From assembly GCF_902459465.1 (NCBI RefSeq), contig NC_047063.1, positions 19,309,685 to 19,373,684 on the forward strand: 64,000 nucleotides of DNA. Direction: 5' to 3'. The notes beneath the pieces are model-generated. The model worked only from the letters and a program-made list of their open reading frames with translations, did no database searches and was not told the origin of the DNA. The translations under genes were made by a program, and so were the position numbers. This document shows, one piece after another, positions 35,221 through 46,372 of the stretch (the stretch's first letter is position 1; each line of letters begins with the position of its first letter). The DNA comes from Asterias rubens. Its lineage: Eukaryota > Echinodermata > Asteroidea > Forcipulatida > Asteriidae.

Positions 35221-35579
35221 TTAAAGGTACACGTTGCCTTTAAACCGGGTGTGTTGGTAACCAATTACAAAATGTATATGTTAAAAATTATAAGATAATG
35301 ATCCTTACAAAAAATATGCCTCGAAATTGCGTGGTTTTCCTTTTACTTTGTTAACTCACTACGGGTCGGCTATAACTTTTGTGAGTCAAAAATTTGACTC
35401 CACAAAATAATTGGCGTGCCGTGTTAGTTCACAATATTTTTAAAGGAAAACTGCACAATTTCGATGCACATTTTGTGTGGAACATTATATTCTGCAGATG
35501 AAACACCTTTCTAACCAGTATGCGTTTCATAACGAACGGTTCACAAACTTGCCAGATACACGGCAACGCGACCCTTTAA
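35221..35579. mobile_element. TTAA-ended element, family C, copy 1
   Basis: TTAAAGGTACACGTTGCC at the left and CGCGACCCTTTAA at the right, with internal GCCTCGAAATTGCGTGG. First member of a four-element chain. Better copy at 49257-49619. Confidence 0.75.
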
Positions 35580-35955
35580 AGCCATTATACACTTTCGGAC
35601 AAGAAAAAAAATAAAAATTCGAAGATTTACAAATAACTTACAGGGTTTACAGAAGTTAATGGTAAAAGACTTCTCTTGAAATAATATTATCTGAAATGCT
35701 TTACTTTTTGAGAAAACATTAAAACAATTATCAATTCTCAACAACGAGAATTACGGATTACCTATACTAGTAAACACATGTCATGACACGGCGAAACGTG
35801 CGGAAACAAGGGTGGGTTTTCCCGTTATTTTCTCCCGACTCCGATGACCGATTGAGCCTAGATTTTCACAGGTTTGTTATTTTATATATAAGTTGTGATA
35901 CATGAAGTGTGGGCCTTGGATAAAACTGTTTACCGAAAGTGTCCAATGGCTTTAA
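35576..35955 (+). mobile_element. TTAA-ended element, family B, copy 2
   Basis: TTAAAGCCATTATACACTTT at the left, GTGTCCAATGGCTTTAA at the right; shares TTAA with its neighbour on each side. Confidence 0.85.
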
Positions 35956-36268
35956 AGGCAGTGGACACTATTGGTAATTACTCATAATAACTTTAAACAT
36001 AAAACCTTTCTTGATTACGAGTAATGGGGAGATGTTGATAGTATAAAACAGAGTGAGAAACGGCTCCCTGTAAAATGGAGTAGTTTTCGAGAAAGAAGCA
36101 ATTTTCCCAAATGCAACAAGGGTGTTTTTTTCTCCTATTAATATCTCGCAACTTCGACGACCGATTGAGCTCAAATTTCTACAGGTTTGTTATTTTATGC
36201 ATATGTTGAGATACACCAACTGTGAAGGCTAGTCTTTGACAATTACCAATAGTGTCCCATGTCTTTAA
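35952..36268 (+). mobile_element. TTAA-ended MITE, family A, copy 9 (internal deletion)
   Basis: TTAAAGGCAGTGGACACTAT at the left and GTGTCCCATGTCTTTAA at the right. The central palindrome is lost (317 bp). Confidence 0.88.
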
Positions 36269-36412
36269 AGGCAGTGGACACTATTGGTAATTACTCAAAA
36301 TAATTGTTAGCATAAAACCTTATTTGGTAACGAGTAATGGGGAGAGGTTGGTATAAAACATTGTGAGAAACGGCTCCATATGAAGTAACGTAGTTTTCGA
36401 GAAAGAAGTAAT
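36265..36412 (+). mobile_element. TTAA MITE, family A, copy 10 (truncated)
   Basis: Only the left 148 bp; breaks into an (ATT)n/AATATT-rich stretch at about 36413, followed by a short tandem duplication of TATTCCGAAATAACTTCAG (36521 and 36561). Confidence 0.85.
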
Positions 36413-36652
36413 TTTTTATTATTATTATTATTATATTATTTCACTGAAATATTTTATGTTTTAATACTATTAAATATGTTATGCTTTAATACTATTAATA
36501 TTAATATTAGTATTAATATTATATTCCGAAATAACTTCAGAGATAACGTATTAATATTATATTCCGAAATAACTTCAGAGATAAACGCAGACGGGTTTGT
36601 TTTAGCTTAAAATTATTTCATTAGACGCCACTGACCATCATCTTCGATGGTA

Positions 36653-36868
36653 GCCTTTAGTCAAGGCGCACGCGGCACACCGGATAGCACGCACAACCCC
36701 CAAAATGTAACGCACGAAAAAAGACTATCTCCCATCAAAATCGTTGGCAAAATGTAAAGAAAAACATAAGGCCCACAAAACGAGTTGGTGATAGTCTTTT
36801 TTCGTGCGTTACATTTTGGGGTTGTGCGTGCTATCCGGTGTGCCGCGTGCACCTTGACTAAAGGCTAC
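36653..36868. mobile_element. Long palindromic element, GCCTTTAGTCAAGG ends
   Basis: GCCTTTAGTCAAGGCGCACG...GCACGAAAAAAGACTATC reads back as GATAGTCTTTTTTCGTGC...CACCTTGACTAAAGGC around a loop of about 60 bp. Nearly perfect arms of about 75 bp. Confidence 0.85.
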
Positions 36869-37404
36869 TTCGATGGCAACAGTGGAAACGTACTCGTGTC
36901 ACCCGCTGCACAACGACGCTCCGCACGTGAAAGCCTTTCACGCGTTTATAAACAACTCATCAACAATTATAGACAGATTTGTGAGCCCAATAAAAAGGGG
37001 GTACAGCTAAACGTTGTGACCTGATGGGTTGTTAATTAGCCCAAACACAAACAAAACGAAATGGAAGCACAAGGGAAATGCTAACATAAAATACGAGCAA
37101 AAGTTTATTTCAAAATCTGTAAATAAAATAAATACAAGCCGAAATAAAAGATTAAATTAATTCTTATCAAAGTGCGCAATAACCAAACAACCAAGCAACC
37201 ACCACCCCCCCCCCCCAAAAAAAGAAAATAAACCCATGCAAACACGTTAACAATAAATGAACAACTCGGTAGTAAACGAATAGGCACGATTCAGAAATAA
37301 ATTTACTTCGTAATTAATGAGCCAACCAACCTACCTAAATGCTCGTAGGACCTAATGATTAAATGCTAAAGTCATTAGTTTGTGACATTATCATGGTAGT
37401 GAAA
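36869..37404 (+). other. Non-coding spacer
   Basis: No gene seen; AT-rich with a poly-C tract (37203-37216) in an A-rich context. Confidence 0.35.
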
Positions 37405-37922
37405 GAAAATATAACATTGATCCAAACTTATAGCCTATGCCTCGAAATTACACGGTTTGACTTAAACGTCGTCCATTTTTTTACTCTACACAAAATGGCC
37501 GAACATGTATAGTTCTCAAAGTAAAATGAAAACCGTGCAATTTCGAGGCTTATTTTTGCACGTGGATCAAAGTATTATACTTTAAAACATCTTTCTAACC
37601 ATATGCATTTTATAACAAACAATTAACGCTTTCCAGGTCACCGTGGTCAAGTGGTTAGACTGCGGGACTTGCAATCACAAGGTTGTGAGTTTGAATCCCC
37701 CAGCTAAACCGCTGATTTCAAAATGACTAGAACAAATATTGTCGCCTAGCTACTGAATCACAATTTCTTGATTTATGCAATTCGTAATCAAAGACGTTAG
37801 ACAAATGTTTGTTTGAGAGAGATTGGCTGTTCCCAGCTGAGTGTGTATATCCCTTTGTGGGAGTTTGAAGATCATTCAAACAAAGACCAACTCGCCCGAT
37901 CCAAGGAAACGTGCCCCTTTAA
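37405..37922. mobile_element. TTAA element family C, copy 2, split by a SINE
   Basis: GCCTCGAAATTACACGG and its complement CCGTGCAATTTCGAGGC mark the core. The right end CCAACTCGCCCGATCCAAGG resumes at about 37889 after the SINE and closes CCCTTTAA. The left end is degraded. Confidence 0.75.
37634..37888 (+). mobile_element. tRNA-derived SINE inside family C element
   Basis: Head GTCACCGTGGTCAAGTGGTT with B box GAGTTTGAATCCCC, body with TTGATTTATGCAATTCG, tail GATCATTCAAACAAAG. Matches 1100-1374 and 62246-62480 (both reversed). Confidence 0.8.
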
Positions 37923-37988
37923 CCCTTTTAGATATTGGACCGCCCAGCCGCCTATCGGTGTACTTTAACATGGGGTAGGAGGAATTCC

Positions 37989-38127
37989 TCTAAAGAAACA
38001 ACGTCATAATTCTTACCCAAAATGAGGCTATGGGCGCACGTCCCCCATCACTTACAGTGGCTGCGCCCATCGCCTCGTTTTGGATTAGCATTGTGATGTA
38101 CATCATGCATAAAATATTAAGAAAGGC
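37989..38127. mobile_element. Foldback element, CTCTCTTAATA family, degraded
   Basis: ACGTCATAATTCTTACCCAA, then ATGAGGCTATGGGCGCACG, and CATGCATAAAATATTAAGAA at the right; matches 34956-35112. Confidence 0.75.
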
Positions 38128-38540
38128 TTCCAAAAAAAGTAACATCAAAATAAAAATGGATAGTTATTGTACGCATTAGTCAACCTATGTATAGCTGTTT
38201 ACAGATCAGTATTGTTTCCCCCTTCACAAGTGACTTTTTAAAATGTCGATGCTAATGATGATGAAATAATTTAGCTCTTACCCAACAAAACGCTCATTGA
38301 GAAAATGAAATTATCAATCATTGTGATGGTTTTGTTGAAAACTAACGCCATAGCAATAAATTAGTTTGAGCATCGATCCATATAAAAGCCTTTAGAAGCT
38401 ATTGTGTACATTTTCACCTTATACAAACATTAATCGCCATACAAATTACCAGCAGCCGTTAACAAGAGGCATTTATTGTTCCCTTTGGACGTATGGCTTC
38501 TTATAAAACAAACATTACAGAAAAGGACATAAATTTAACA

Positions 38541-38897
38541 TTAAAGGGAAGGTACACGTTTGGTATTTACTCAAAACAAATAACTAACTTATAAACTGAC
38601 TTGGTAATCATCATTGGAGAGCTGTTGATAGTATAAAACATTGTGGGAAACGACTCCCTCTGAAGTAACGTAGTTTTTGAGAAAGAGGTAGTTTCTCACT
38701 ACTCGAAGTCTTTTATCCCTATCTGAAAGCACACAAATACGTCCAACAATGGTGTTTTTTCTTTCATTATTTTCTCGCAACTTCGATGACCGATTGAGCC
38801 CAAATTTTCACAGGCTTGTTACTTTATGCTTCTGGTGGGATACACCAAGTGAGAACAGTGGTCTTTGACAATTACCAAACATGTACAGTGCCTTTAA
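38541..38897 (+). mobile_element. Family A-related MITE, divergent subfamily
   Basis: TTAAAGGGAAGGTACACGTT at the left, CAAACATGTACAGTGCCTTTAA at the right. Same subfamily as 7181-7553 (CGAAGTCTTTTATC core). Confidence 0.85.
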
Positions 38898-39004
38898 GCC
38901 TTGGCTACCTTTTGAAATTTAAACCACGATTCTAGTTATATACTGCAAGAATCTTGAAAACTAATAACTTTTTCAGGAAACTCGGGCGGTACAGGGACAG
39001 AGGC

Positions 39005-39396
39005 TTAAAGGCACTGGACACTATTGGTAATTGCTTAAAATAACTGTTGGCATAAAAACTTACTTGGTAACGGCCAATAGAGAGATGTTGATAGTATAAA
39101 ACATTGTGGGAAACGGCTCCCTCTGAAGTAACGTCGTTTTCGAAAAAAAAGTTATTAACTCACTAAACATAATATTTGAATTTGATTTCGAGACCTCAGA
39201 ATTTGATTTTGAGGTCCCGAATTTCAAGCATCCGAAAGCACATGACTTCGTGTGATAAGGGTGTTTTTCTTCCATTTATCTTGCAACATCGGCGACCAAT
39301 TGAGTTCAAATGTCCACAGGTTTGTTATTTTGTGCATAGAAGTACACCAAGTGAGTAGACCGGTCTATGACAATTACCGAAGGTGTTCATCTTTAA
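39005..39396 (+). mobile_element. TTAA-ended MITE, family A, copy 11
   Basis: TTAAAGGCACTGGACACTAT at the left; right end decayed to GAAGGTGTTCATCTTTAA. Confidence 0.85.
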
Positions 39397-39789
39397 TGTA
39401 AAAAATGACATCTCGATCATCATTTTAAATTATTTTGACCCCAGTGTTAAAAGCGATAGCCTTAGTCGGGCTTCAATAGACAATAACGTTCTAACCATGT
39501 CCTAAATAAAATGTTGAGTGCAGAGTTGAGTGTCTATTATTGTTTACTTTTAGTTTAACAAATATCTCCTGCAACATTGTGAACGCCGACCTCTCTCTTT
39601 TACTATTACGTGGAGCATGTTATTTTGTCATTTCCATGTTCTTCATTCATTGAACGATGAATTTCAGCATAACGAAGTTGGGTGACTGGGGTTTGAAAAT
39701 TATTACAAAGTCCGTTTGAGGGAACAGCAGTCTCTGTAGAATCTCAGCATTGCGAATATAAGTGCTCGTTTGTTTGTATAGACTCTGAA

Positions 39790-40178
39790 ATACAACCTTC
39801 CAAGTTCGTATTAAGTTCAACCATTCATTCGAGGACAATGTGATGTCATAAACATGAAGCTTCGATCCATTTATTTTATTGTTTCTGGTAAAACTAGAGG
39901 GGAAAGTTACGTGCATCAAAACTGTAACCTACCCCAAAATTTAATAATATAATATAAATAACTGATCAATTATCATGATTATCGATCTAAATATTAATCG
40001 ACAGAGAAATCCCGTCTTAAATCACTACGCAGTCATTTAAAATGTACAAACATTTATCCATCTCAATTTTGTCTTAGTAAGCATCCTCATGAGTGACGTC
40101 ATTGAACTGACAAAATGATTTCCGCTGTCTACCATTGAAGAAGAGATGTCGAGCCCGGCAACTGAGCCACACGTGACC
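39790..40178 (-). pseudogene. Relic of a lectin gene 3' flank
   Basis: Matches in order the sequence downstream of lectins A and B: GTTCAACCATTCATTC, ATGTGATGTCATAAAC, GCATCCTCATGAGTGACGTC and ATTGAACTGA, then GAGATGTCGAGCCCGGCA and CACACGTGACC. The homology stops before any lectin coding sequence, so the CDS was deleted or replaced. Confidence 0.65.
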
Positions 40179-40424
40179 ACCAATAGTGTGACTGAGTGGG
40201 CATGTGCCCGATGGGCAATTAACATCATGGGAAGGGTTTTGCGATTAGCAATGGGTCTCTCCCATGGATCTCTATTCCATGTTCAGCTAGCAAACCATGG
40301 GTCTAGCCCTATTGATACCATGCTGCCCCGTTACATTGAAGGTTTGTCCTCTACATCTTATTTAAAACAATACATTTTTACTTGGTGTTTTTTTTTTATA
40401 TATATTTTTTAATGTAGAGTAAAT

Positions 40425-40626
40425 AGCGACTGGACTTGTGGACAAGTCGTATGGTCCCTCCCACGCGGTGAGATAGTCGAGTTGTCACTGCTCTCGCGCG
40501 AACTGCTGGTTGCTGACTTATCGGGCAGCGCGTAGTAGTCGCGCAACAAGCAGTTTGAGCGGAGAGCACCGCTGCAACTCGACTATCTCACCGCGTGGAA
40601 CCAACGACTTGTCTCCATAGCGACCT
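40425..40626. mobile_element. Foldback element with ACAAGTCGT ends
   Basis: ACAAGTCGTATGGTCCCTCC and CACGCGGTGAGATAGTCGAG at the left; CTCGACTATCTCACCGCGTG and CAACGACTTGT at the right. GC-rich 200-bp palindrome between the lectin relic and lectin D. Confidence 0.75.
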
Positions 40627-41192
40627 CATCATCAGTACAGACCAAGCGAAGGGCCTTTTTAGCATCTTATGTTTTGTCTTAAACCCTGCTCATTATTATT
40701 TTATAAAAGGGTCAACCTTTCAAAAGTCATAAGTTGCATTATTAAGGACAATGTGACGTCATAAAATAAAGCTTCTGATTTGTTGTTAGCAAATAAAGGA
40801 GGAAGTTAACGCAGGTTGAGCTTCGTGTCCATGAAATAAATACACCAAAAACTGTATACCGAAACATAATGTCAACAATTATCGACTGAAAGATCAATCG
40901 TTTAAAAGTAATGCGTTCTCAGTTCACTGTTCAGTCTATTTGAATGTTCTTCTTTAGTGTGATATGTTGTCCTATGTTGTCAGTTGTTGAAAAATAATAA
41001 CAACAATTATCCACCGTCGTCTCTGTCAGAATCCACACAAGTGAATTTAATAAAGTGAATACAAAAAATGCTCTCCGCTGCTGTCAAGTAGTTTGTTGAA
41101 GGAGTGGCATCGAGGCTCATCGTTGATCCACACACGCGACCAAGCCCTTGATCTGTAACTCCTTGGTGATGTGACTGGCCAAGTAGATGGGA

Positions 41193-41720
41193 TCATGCGA
41201 AGCGGCCGTTGGTGTCTGCCTGCAGGCAGTACAGGAGCGGGTTGGTTGGTGCGACGGCAGGGCGCTGACAAGCTACAAAGCACATCCCGTCACAGTCTCC
41301 GTCATACCAACTGCCATTGAGAAAAAGAACCATCTGAGCACAATCTTCAGGCTCTATATTGGGCTCTCCTGGATACCAGTTGAAGAAACTACATTCTTCG
41401 CCTCCCTCTCCTGGCTGCATCCACTTGCCTTCTTCCTTCTTATCAGTGCAGCCAACCCACACATTACTATATAGGTCTACGACTTTATTGATGACCATCT
41501 CAAAGATAAACTGATTCTCTGTTAGTGACGTAGGAACTACCAAGCCTCCGCTCATATCGGTACAGGTTTTGACTGCGTCTTGAAAAGTCATTTTCCCAAT
41601 CCCTGACTTGTAGCATGACTCGCCAAATAATACCCACTCAGAGGGGCAGATCAAACCTTCATTGCAGCTCGATACCACGAAATAAAAGGCAACTGCGATC
41701 AGTAGAACAAAGGTCTTCAT
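41193..41720 (-). CDS. Secreted C-type lectin, single-exon (lectin D)
   Basis: Fourth readable member of the family, 175 residues from the shared MKT start (in-frame Met 12 codons upstream not preferred). Signal peptide, CPSEW, CYKS, KTC, WVGCTD, WYPGEPN, WYDGDC, MCFVAC and the tail TNGRFA. More diverged from A and B than they are from each other (MSGGLVVPTS, an extra Ile in MVINKVVDL). The loop between EPN and the next Cys is the shortest of the intact copies (five residues). Lies about 14 kb from the pseudogene, beyond the lectin-mucin-PAN gene. Extracellular sugar recognition inferred from EPN plus the paired Cys; ligand unknown. Confidence 0.92.
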   Translation of the reverse strand: MKTFVLLIAVAFYFVVSSCNEGLICPSEWVLFGESCYKSGIGKMTFQDAVKTCTDMSGGLVVPTSLTENQFIFEMVINKVVDLYSNVWVGCTDKKEEGKWMQPGEGGEECSFFNWYPGEPNIEPEDCAQMVLFLNGSWYDGDCDGMCFVACQRPAVAPTNPLLYCLQADTNGRFA

Positions 41721-42194
41721 GATTGACTTCAAAACTAATGCAAGAAAGATATGCAAGACTTTCTGTGGAGATTAATCGGCAGTTTGATAATTTTGCAAGT
41801 CTCGCAATAGAAAATTCCAACTTGCATGAACAACTTTTAATAATATACCATCGGGTAACAGTTGGCTGTTAATAATAAGTATCTAATCAGTGTTGGAATA
41901 GGTGCTGCGTCATGTCGCCATGGAGATGCTATTATGATTATTTTTAACCAGCATTGTTACGATCGTCAATCCATATCTATAGGACACTATACAAACACCA
42001 CGCACAAGGGAAATTATTTGTATACAGCATTATGGGTAATAGTAATTGTGTCTTGCAGAGAAAGATAGACATTGACGAGAGGGATCGATAAAAAATCAAA
42101 CCAAGACCAAGTGCAAAATGTGTACTAACAAAAATCAATACGTCTGAGTGATGTATTTTTATATACTCACAAAAGAATTAACTCATTTTTTTTA

Positions 42195-42571
42195 TTCAAC
42201 TGGACACTATTGGTAATTTTTTGTCTAAGACCAGTTTTCTCACTTGGTGTATCTCAACATATGCGTAGAAATAACAAACCTGTGAAAATTTGAGCTCAAT
42301 ATTATTGGCCGTCGAAGTTGCGAGATAACTTTGAAAGAAAAAAAACACTCTTGTCATACGAAGTTGTGTGCTTTCAGATGTTTGATTTCGAGACCTAACA
42401 TCTAATTCTGAGGTATCGAAATCAAAGTCGTGGAAAATTACTTCTTTCTAGAAAACTACTTCACTCTAGAGGGAGCCGTTTCTCACAATGATATGTTTTA
42501 ATATCAACCTCTCCCCATTACTCGTTCTTAAGTAAGGTTTTATGCTAATAATTAGTGTCCACTGCCTTTAA
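42195..42571 (-). mobile_element. TTAA-ended MITE, family A, copy 12 (reverse)
   Basis: CTGGACACTATTGGTAATTT at the left and TAGTGTCCACTGCCTTTAA at the right, body reversed; 377 bp. Confidence 0.88.
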
Positions 42572-43414
42572 AGCTATAAGTGTATACTCCAGGGGATAAT
42601 GAACAAGTTTAATCTGAAAATGCTCAGATTCTCAGATTGTTTGTTCTAATATAATTACGGATTATTCTTCAACCGTGCAGATTTTCGGCGACATCATTCT
42701 GACGAAATTAAAACACGTGAGATTAAACAGAATGGCAAGAAACATATTAATTAGCACAAAACAAAATTTATAACAGAATGGCAAGAAACATATTAATTAG
42801 CACAAAACAAAATTTATGTTTTAAAATAAATAAAACAAAACAAAAGAATGAAAAAATAGTAAACAAGTAAAAATATCAACCAATCAGCTACCAAACAAAC
42901 AAAATGAAAACAATATTAAACAAAATAAATACAATCCACATGTATGCCTACATAGAATAGTACATGAATGTATGAAAAGGGGAGTATATAAAATAATAAT
43001 AGAAAAATAACCAAATAAATAAATAATTGTATAACAATATGCAGATGGTGAAGACAATGCCCCTTTAAAGATAATAATACAGTCTGATTTTGTTTTCTTT
43101 GAATTGACAGAATAATGGTTTCGTTTTAAAACGAAAAACATACACCCAGAAACGTTTACATTGTGCCACGCGGTCAAACACGCATGTGATCTGACCACAA
43201 GCAAGCTTTATGCGTGGTTACATTGAAATTGTTCGCTTCGCCGACTACAGCACAATCATCGACTCCATCATTGCAAAACTGAACAAGAATTTTATAGTTA
43301 TTGTAATTGTAGATGAGACCTGTTGGAGGGATGCGTTTTTCGCGGCAGTGGTGCGGACCAATAACTGTTTCGTCAGTGGCCACAGTGATTGACAAAAATG
43401 GCCAATTCAACCCG
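42572..43414 (+). other. AT-rich non-coding spacer
   Basis: Contains a direct duplication of about 54 bp (AACAGAATGGCAAGAAACAT at 42729 and 42773). No gene recognised. Confidence 0.45.
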
Positions 43415-44830
43415 AATTCAACCCATTCAGTGGATGTGCAAGATCTGTAACCAAGTGTGGAAGTCCGGAATCGTCCCAGATGACTGGAAAGATGGTACTA
43501 TCATCTGTATCCCAAAGAAAGGGAGCCTTGCTGATTGCGACAACTGGAGGGGTGTAACCTTACTGTCTGTTCCTGGCAAATTTTACTGCAAGATGATTCT
43601 GAACCGGATCTGTGACCTGGTAGATAATGGGCTACGTGAGGAACAGGCAGGTTTTAGACCGAAACGCTCCTGTGCAGAAGAGATCTTTACTGTCCGTCGC
43701 CTCATTGAGAAGAGCCAGGAGTTTCAGGTGCCTCTTGCAGTCAGTTGTATTGACTTCAGTAAGGCTTTTGACAGTATTCACAGGCCTTCCTTGTGGTGAA
43801 TACTCCTTTCATATGGCATTCCGGAAAGGATAGTCAAAGCGATGACAACTCCCGCTGCCGTGTTCGGACCGAAGACGGTCTCAGTGACTGGTTCCAGGTA
43901 CTAACTGGTGTGCGCCAAGGCTGTATCTTGTCTCCTATTCTATTCGCTATGGCCATTGATTGGGTTCTGAAGAAAGCTACGAAGGACCATGGAATCGTTT
44001 GGACTGGATGAGCCAAACTGTCCGACCTTGATTTTGCTGATGATATCGCAGCATTGTCCGACAGTACCAAGGGTCTCCAGACTGTAATGGACTCCATCAG
44101 TGATGCCTCAGCTAGACTGGGTCTTATGATCAGCAGAAAGAAAACAAAAATCATGCTTTCAGGTGATCACCAAACAACACCTGATATTCTCGTTGGGCAA
44201 AATAAAGTAGATGTAGTGGATGACTTTACCTACCTGGGAAGTTCCATCAACAGCCAGGGATCAATGGATCATGAAATCAGCTGCAGAATAGGTAAAGCCT
44301 CCGCAGCCTTCAACCAGCTTAATAAGATCTGGACAAGCAAGAAGTTCTCTCTTCAAACCAAGCTTCGCTTCTACAATTCCAACGTGCTATCTACTTTACT
44401 CTATGGCTGCGAAACTTGGCACTTAAAATCAAGTCAAGAGAAGAAACTTGATGCATTCGACTCAAGATGCCTAAGGAAGATCTTGGGCAGTAAGTGGAGT
44501 GACTTCGTCCGCAACGAGGAGGTCAGAGAACGATCACAACAAACTCCAGTGCCCAATACAATCTGCGGGCGGCGCATGAGCTGGCTAGGCCATGTTTCGC
44601 GGCTCCCCCCTTCGAGACTCGCCAATCAAGTCCTGTGGTGGAATCCGCCTGGAAGGAGGAGGAGAGGCCGACCTAAAATGAACTGGCACCAGACCATCCA
44701 GCGGGACCTTCATAGGGTCAATAGAGGCTGGAGCGACGTCAGGTCACTGACTGCTGACCGATCTGCCTGGAGAGCGTTGACTGCCTCATGCGTCGGACGA
44801 CGCAGGAGCCCCTAAGTCTAATTAAGTAAG
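43415..44830 (+). mobile_element. Degenerate LINE: reverse transcriptase and C-terminal region
   Basis: Non-LTR reverse transcriptase, 5' truncated. Readable blocks: WKDGTIICIPKKGSLADCDN, GVTLLSVPGKF, EEQAGFRPKRSC, CIDFSKAFDS, TGVRQGCILSP, FADDIA (catalytic box), DDFTYLGS, STLLYGCETW, MSWLGHVSRLP, GRRRRGRPK. At least two stops (TGG-TGA after HRPSLW near 43797, and TGA near 44009) and a frameshift between 43800 and 43860 interrupt it. Ends soon after the last stop with AAGTAAGTAA. Clade not assigned. Confidence 0.9.
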
Positions 44831-45027
44831 TAACCCGAACTGTAAATACGACCGCGGAAAACGCACCCTTTTTTATGATGGGGCCTATAGGCCCTATACT
44901 AACGAAATGAGGACTTTCCTTTTCGTTTAGACTATACAGTTGAGTTGTGCCTCTTTGAAACTAATTAAAGCCTCGGATTTAGGTTGCGGCTTACAATACT
45001 AGGTCCCGTCTGCCTGTTAGAAGCCAC

Positions 45028-45800
45028 TTAGGTCTACGAAAGGCACTAAAAACTAACCTCTACAGCGGTTCGGAACTTTTCGTGTGCTCTCGGAACATTC
45101 CGGCACGGTTCGCGACGATCCCCCACGCAGCAGGTTTGGGGAGTTTTTACATAAGAGTGGACTAACCACTAGGACCTGGTTGTTAATGATGTCATGTCTA
45201 AAAGATGCAAGTACTGCTTCAGACCTCTTTATTCAAGTACATTTGTAGAAGCAGGTTTGGGGAGTTGTTACATAAGAGTGGACTAACCACTGGGACCTGG
45301 TTGTTTATATTTTCATGTTTAAAAGATGCAAGCACTGCTTCAGACCTCTTTATTCAAGTACATTTGTAGCAGCAGGTTTGGGGAGTTGTTACATAAGAGT
45401 GGACTAACCACTAGGACCTGGTTGTTAATATTTTCATGTATAAAAGATCAGTACTGCTTCAGACCTCTATATTAAAGTACATTTTGTAGCAGCAGGTTTG
45501 GGGAGTTGTTACATAAGAGTGGACTAACCACTGGGACCTGGTTGGTTGTTTATATTTTCATGTTTAAAAGATGCAAGCACTGCTTCAGACCTCTTTATTC
45601 AAGTACATTTGTAGCAGCAGGTTTGGGGAGTTGTTACATAAGAGTGGACCAACCACTAGGACCTGGTTGTTTATATTTTCATGTCTAAAAGATGCAAGCA
45701 TATGCAAAATGACGTCATAAGGTCATTCTCGCTCGGGTATTCTCCGATGGGCCGAACCGCTGTGGAGTTTAGTATTTAGTGCCTTCCTAGGTCTACGAGC
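45028..45800. mobile_element. Inverted-repeat element enclosing a minisatellite
   Basis: Left TAGGTCTACGAAAGGCACTA...CTACAGCGGTTCGGAAC (about 45028-45075) is mirrored by GGCCGAACCGCTGTGG...GTGCCTTCCTAGGTCTACGA (45750-45798). The 121-bp array lies between. No ORF of its own. Confidence 0.7.
45130..45700 (+). repeat. Minisatellite, about 121-bp unit, five copies
   Basis: GCAGGTTTGGGGAGTTGTTA recurs near 45130, 45251, 45372, 45493 and 45617. Each unit contains AGAGTGGACTAACCACT and CTGCTTCAGACCTCTTTATT. Copies are highly similar. Confidence 0.93.
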
Positions 45801-45804
45801 TCGA

Positions 45805-45940
45805 AGTGATGACGTCAGATTACCGGGTAAAGACATTCGAGAGAGGGCGCCCTACTTATTAAAATGGCTGAATAGAAACGGTACACAAATCCCGTACCGT
45901 CGAGAAGTAGACTTGTGTGTTATTGTGTGATTGTGTGGTG
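45805..45940 (+). promoter_or_regulatory. Possible promoter and non-coding first exon of CFAP20DC
   Basis: A CRE-like TGACGTCA at 45810-45817 precedes a stretch ending GTGTG/GTGAGTAAA (donor at 45938). The next acceptor upstream of the CDS is AACAG at 47442. Suggestive only; no TATA box seen. Confidence 0.3.
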
Positions 45941-46372
45941 AGTAAATTTTACCCTCTGTTCATCCAGCTGTGCATTGAACACTTTGTGCCAAGGAAGAAT
46001 TGCTTTGTTGGTTGATACACCTCTTCAATTATTTTCCATAAAGGAAAGTTTGCAAATTAATTCATTTTCAAGTTGAAGTTGATGATCGAAACATTTTTAG
46101 TCTTTGAGTTTGAAACCCGTCCCGTCATAGGGCCTACCATTAGTTAGTTAGTCATTACCAGCATGCATTAGCAAGACTGTACTGTCCTGTCGCTCAGGGA
46201 TTTGTCACACTATGGTCACACTCACACTGTCATGAATGTCAGTGCTGTGTGACTGTCACGACACTAAGAGCTAGCCCCACATCATGACTGTTTCTTTGTA
46301 TCCTTTCATTGTGGATTGGCTCTTTTTATGGGCCTAATTAAGTACTTACAAAAACATTACAATTACATGACT

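Noticed and set aside
43389..44815. Functional gene with reverse transcriptase
   Set aside because: Two in-frame stops and a frameshift, no endonuclease half; it is a dead LINE copy.
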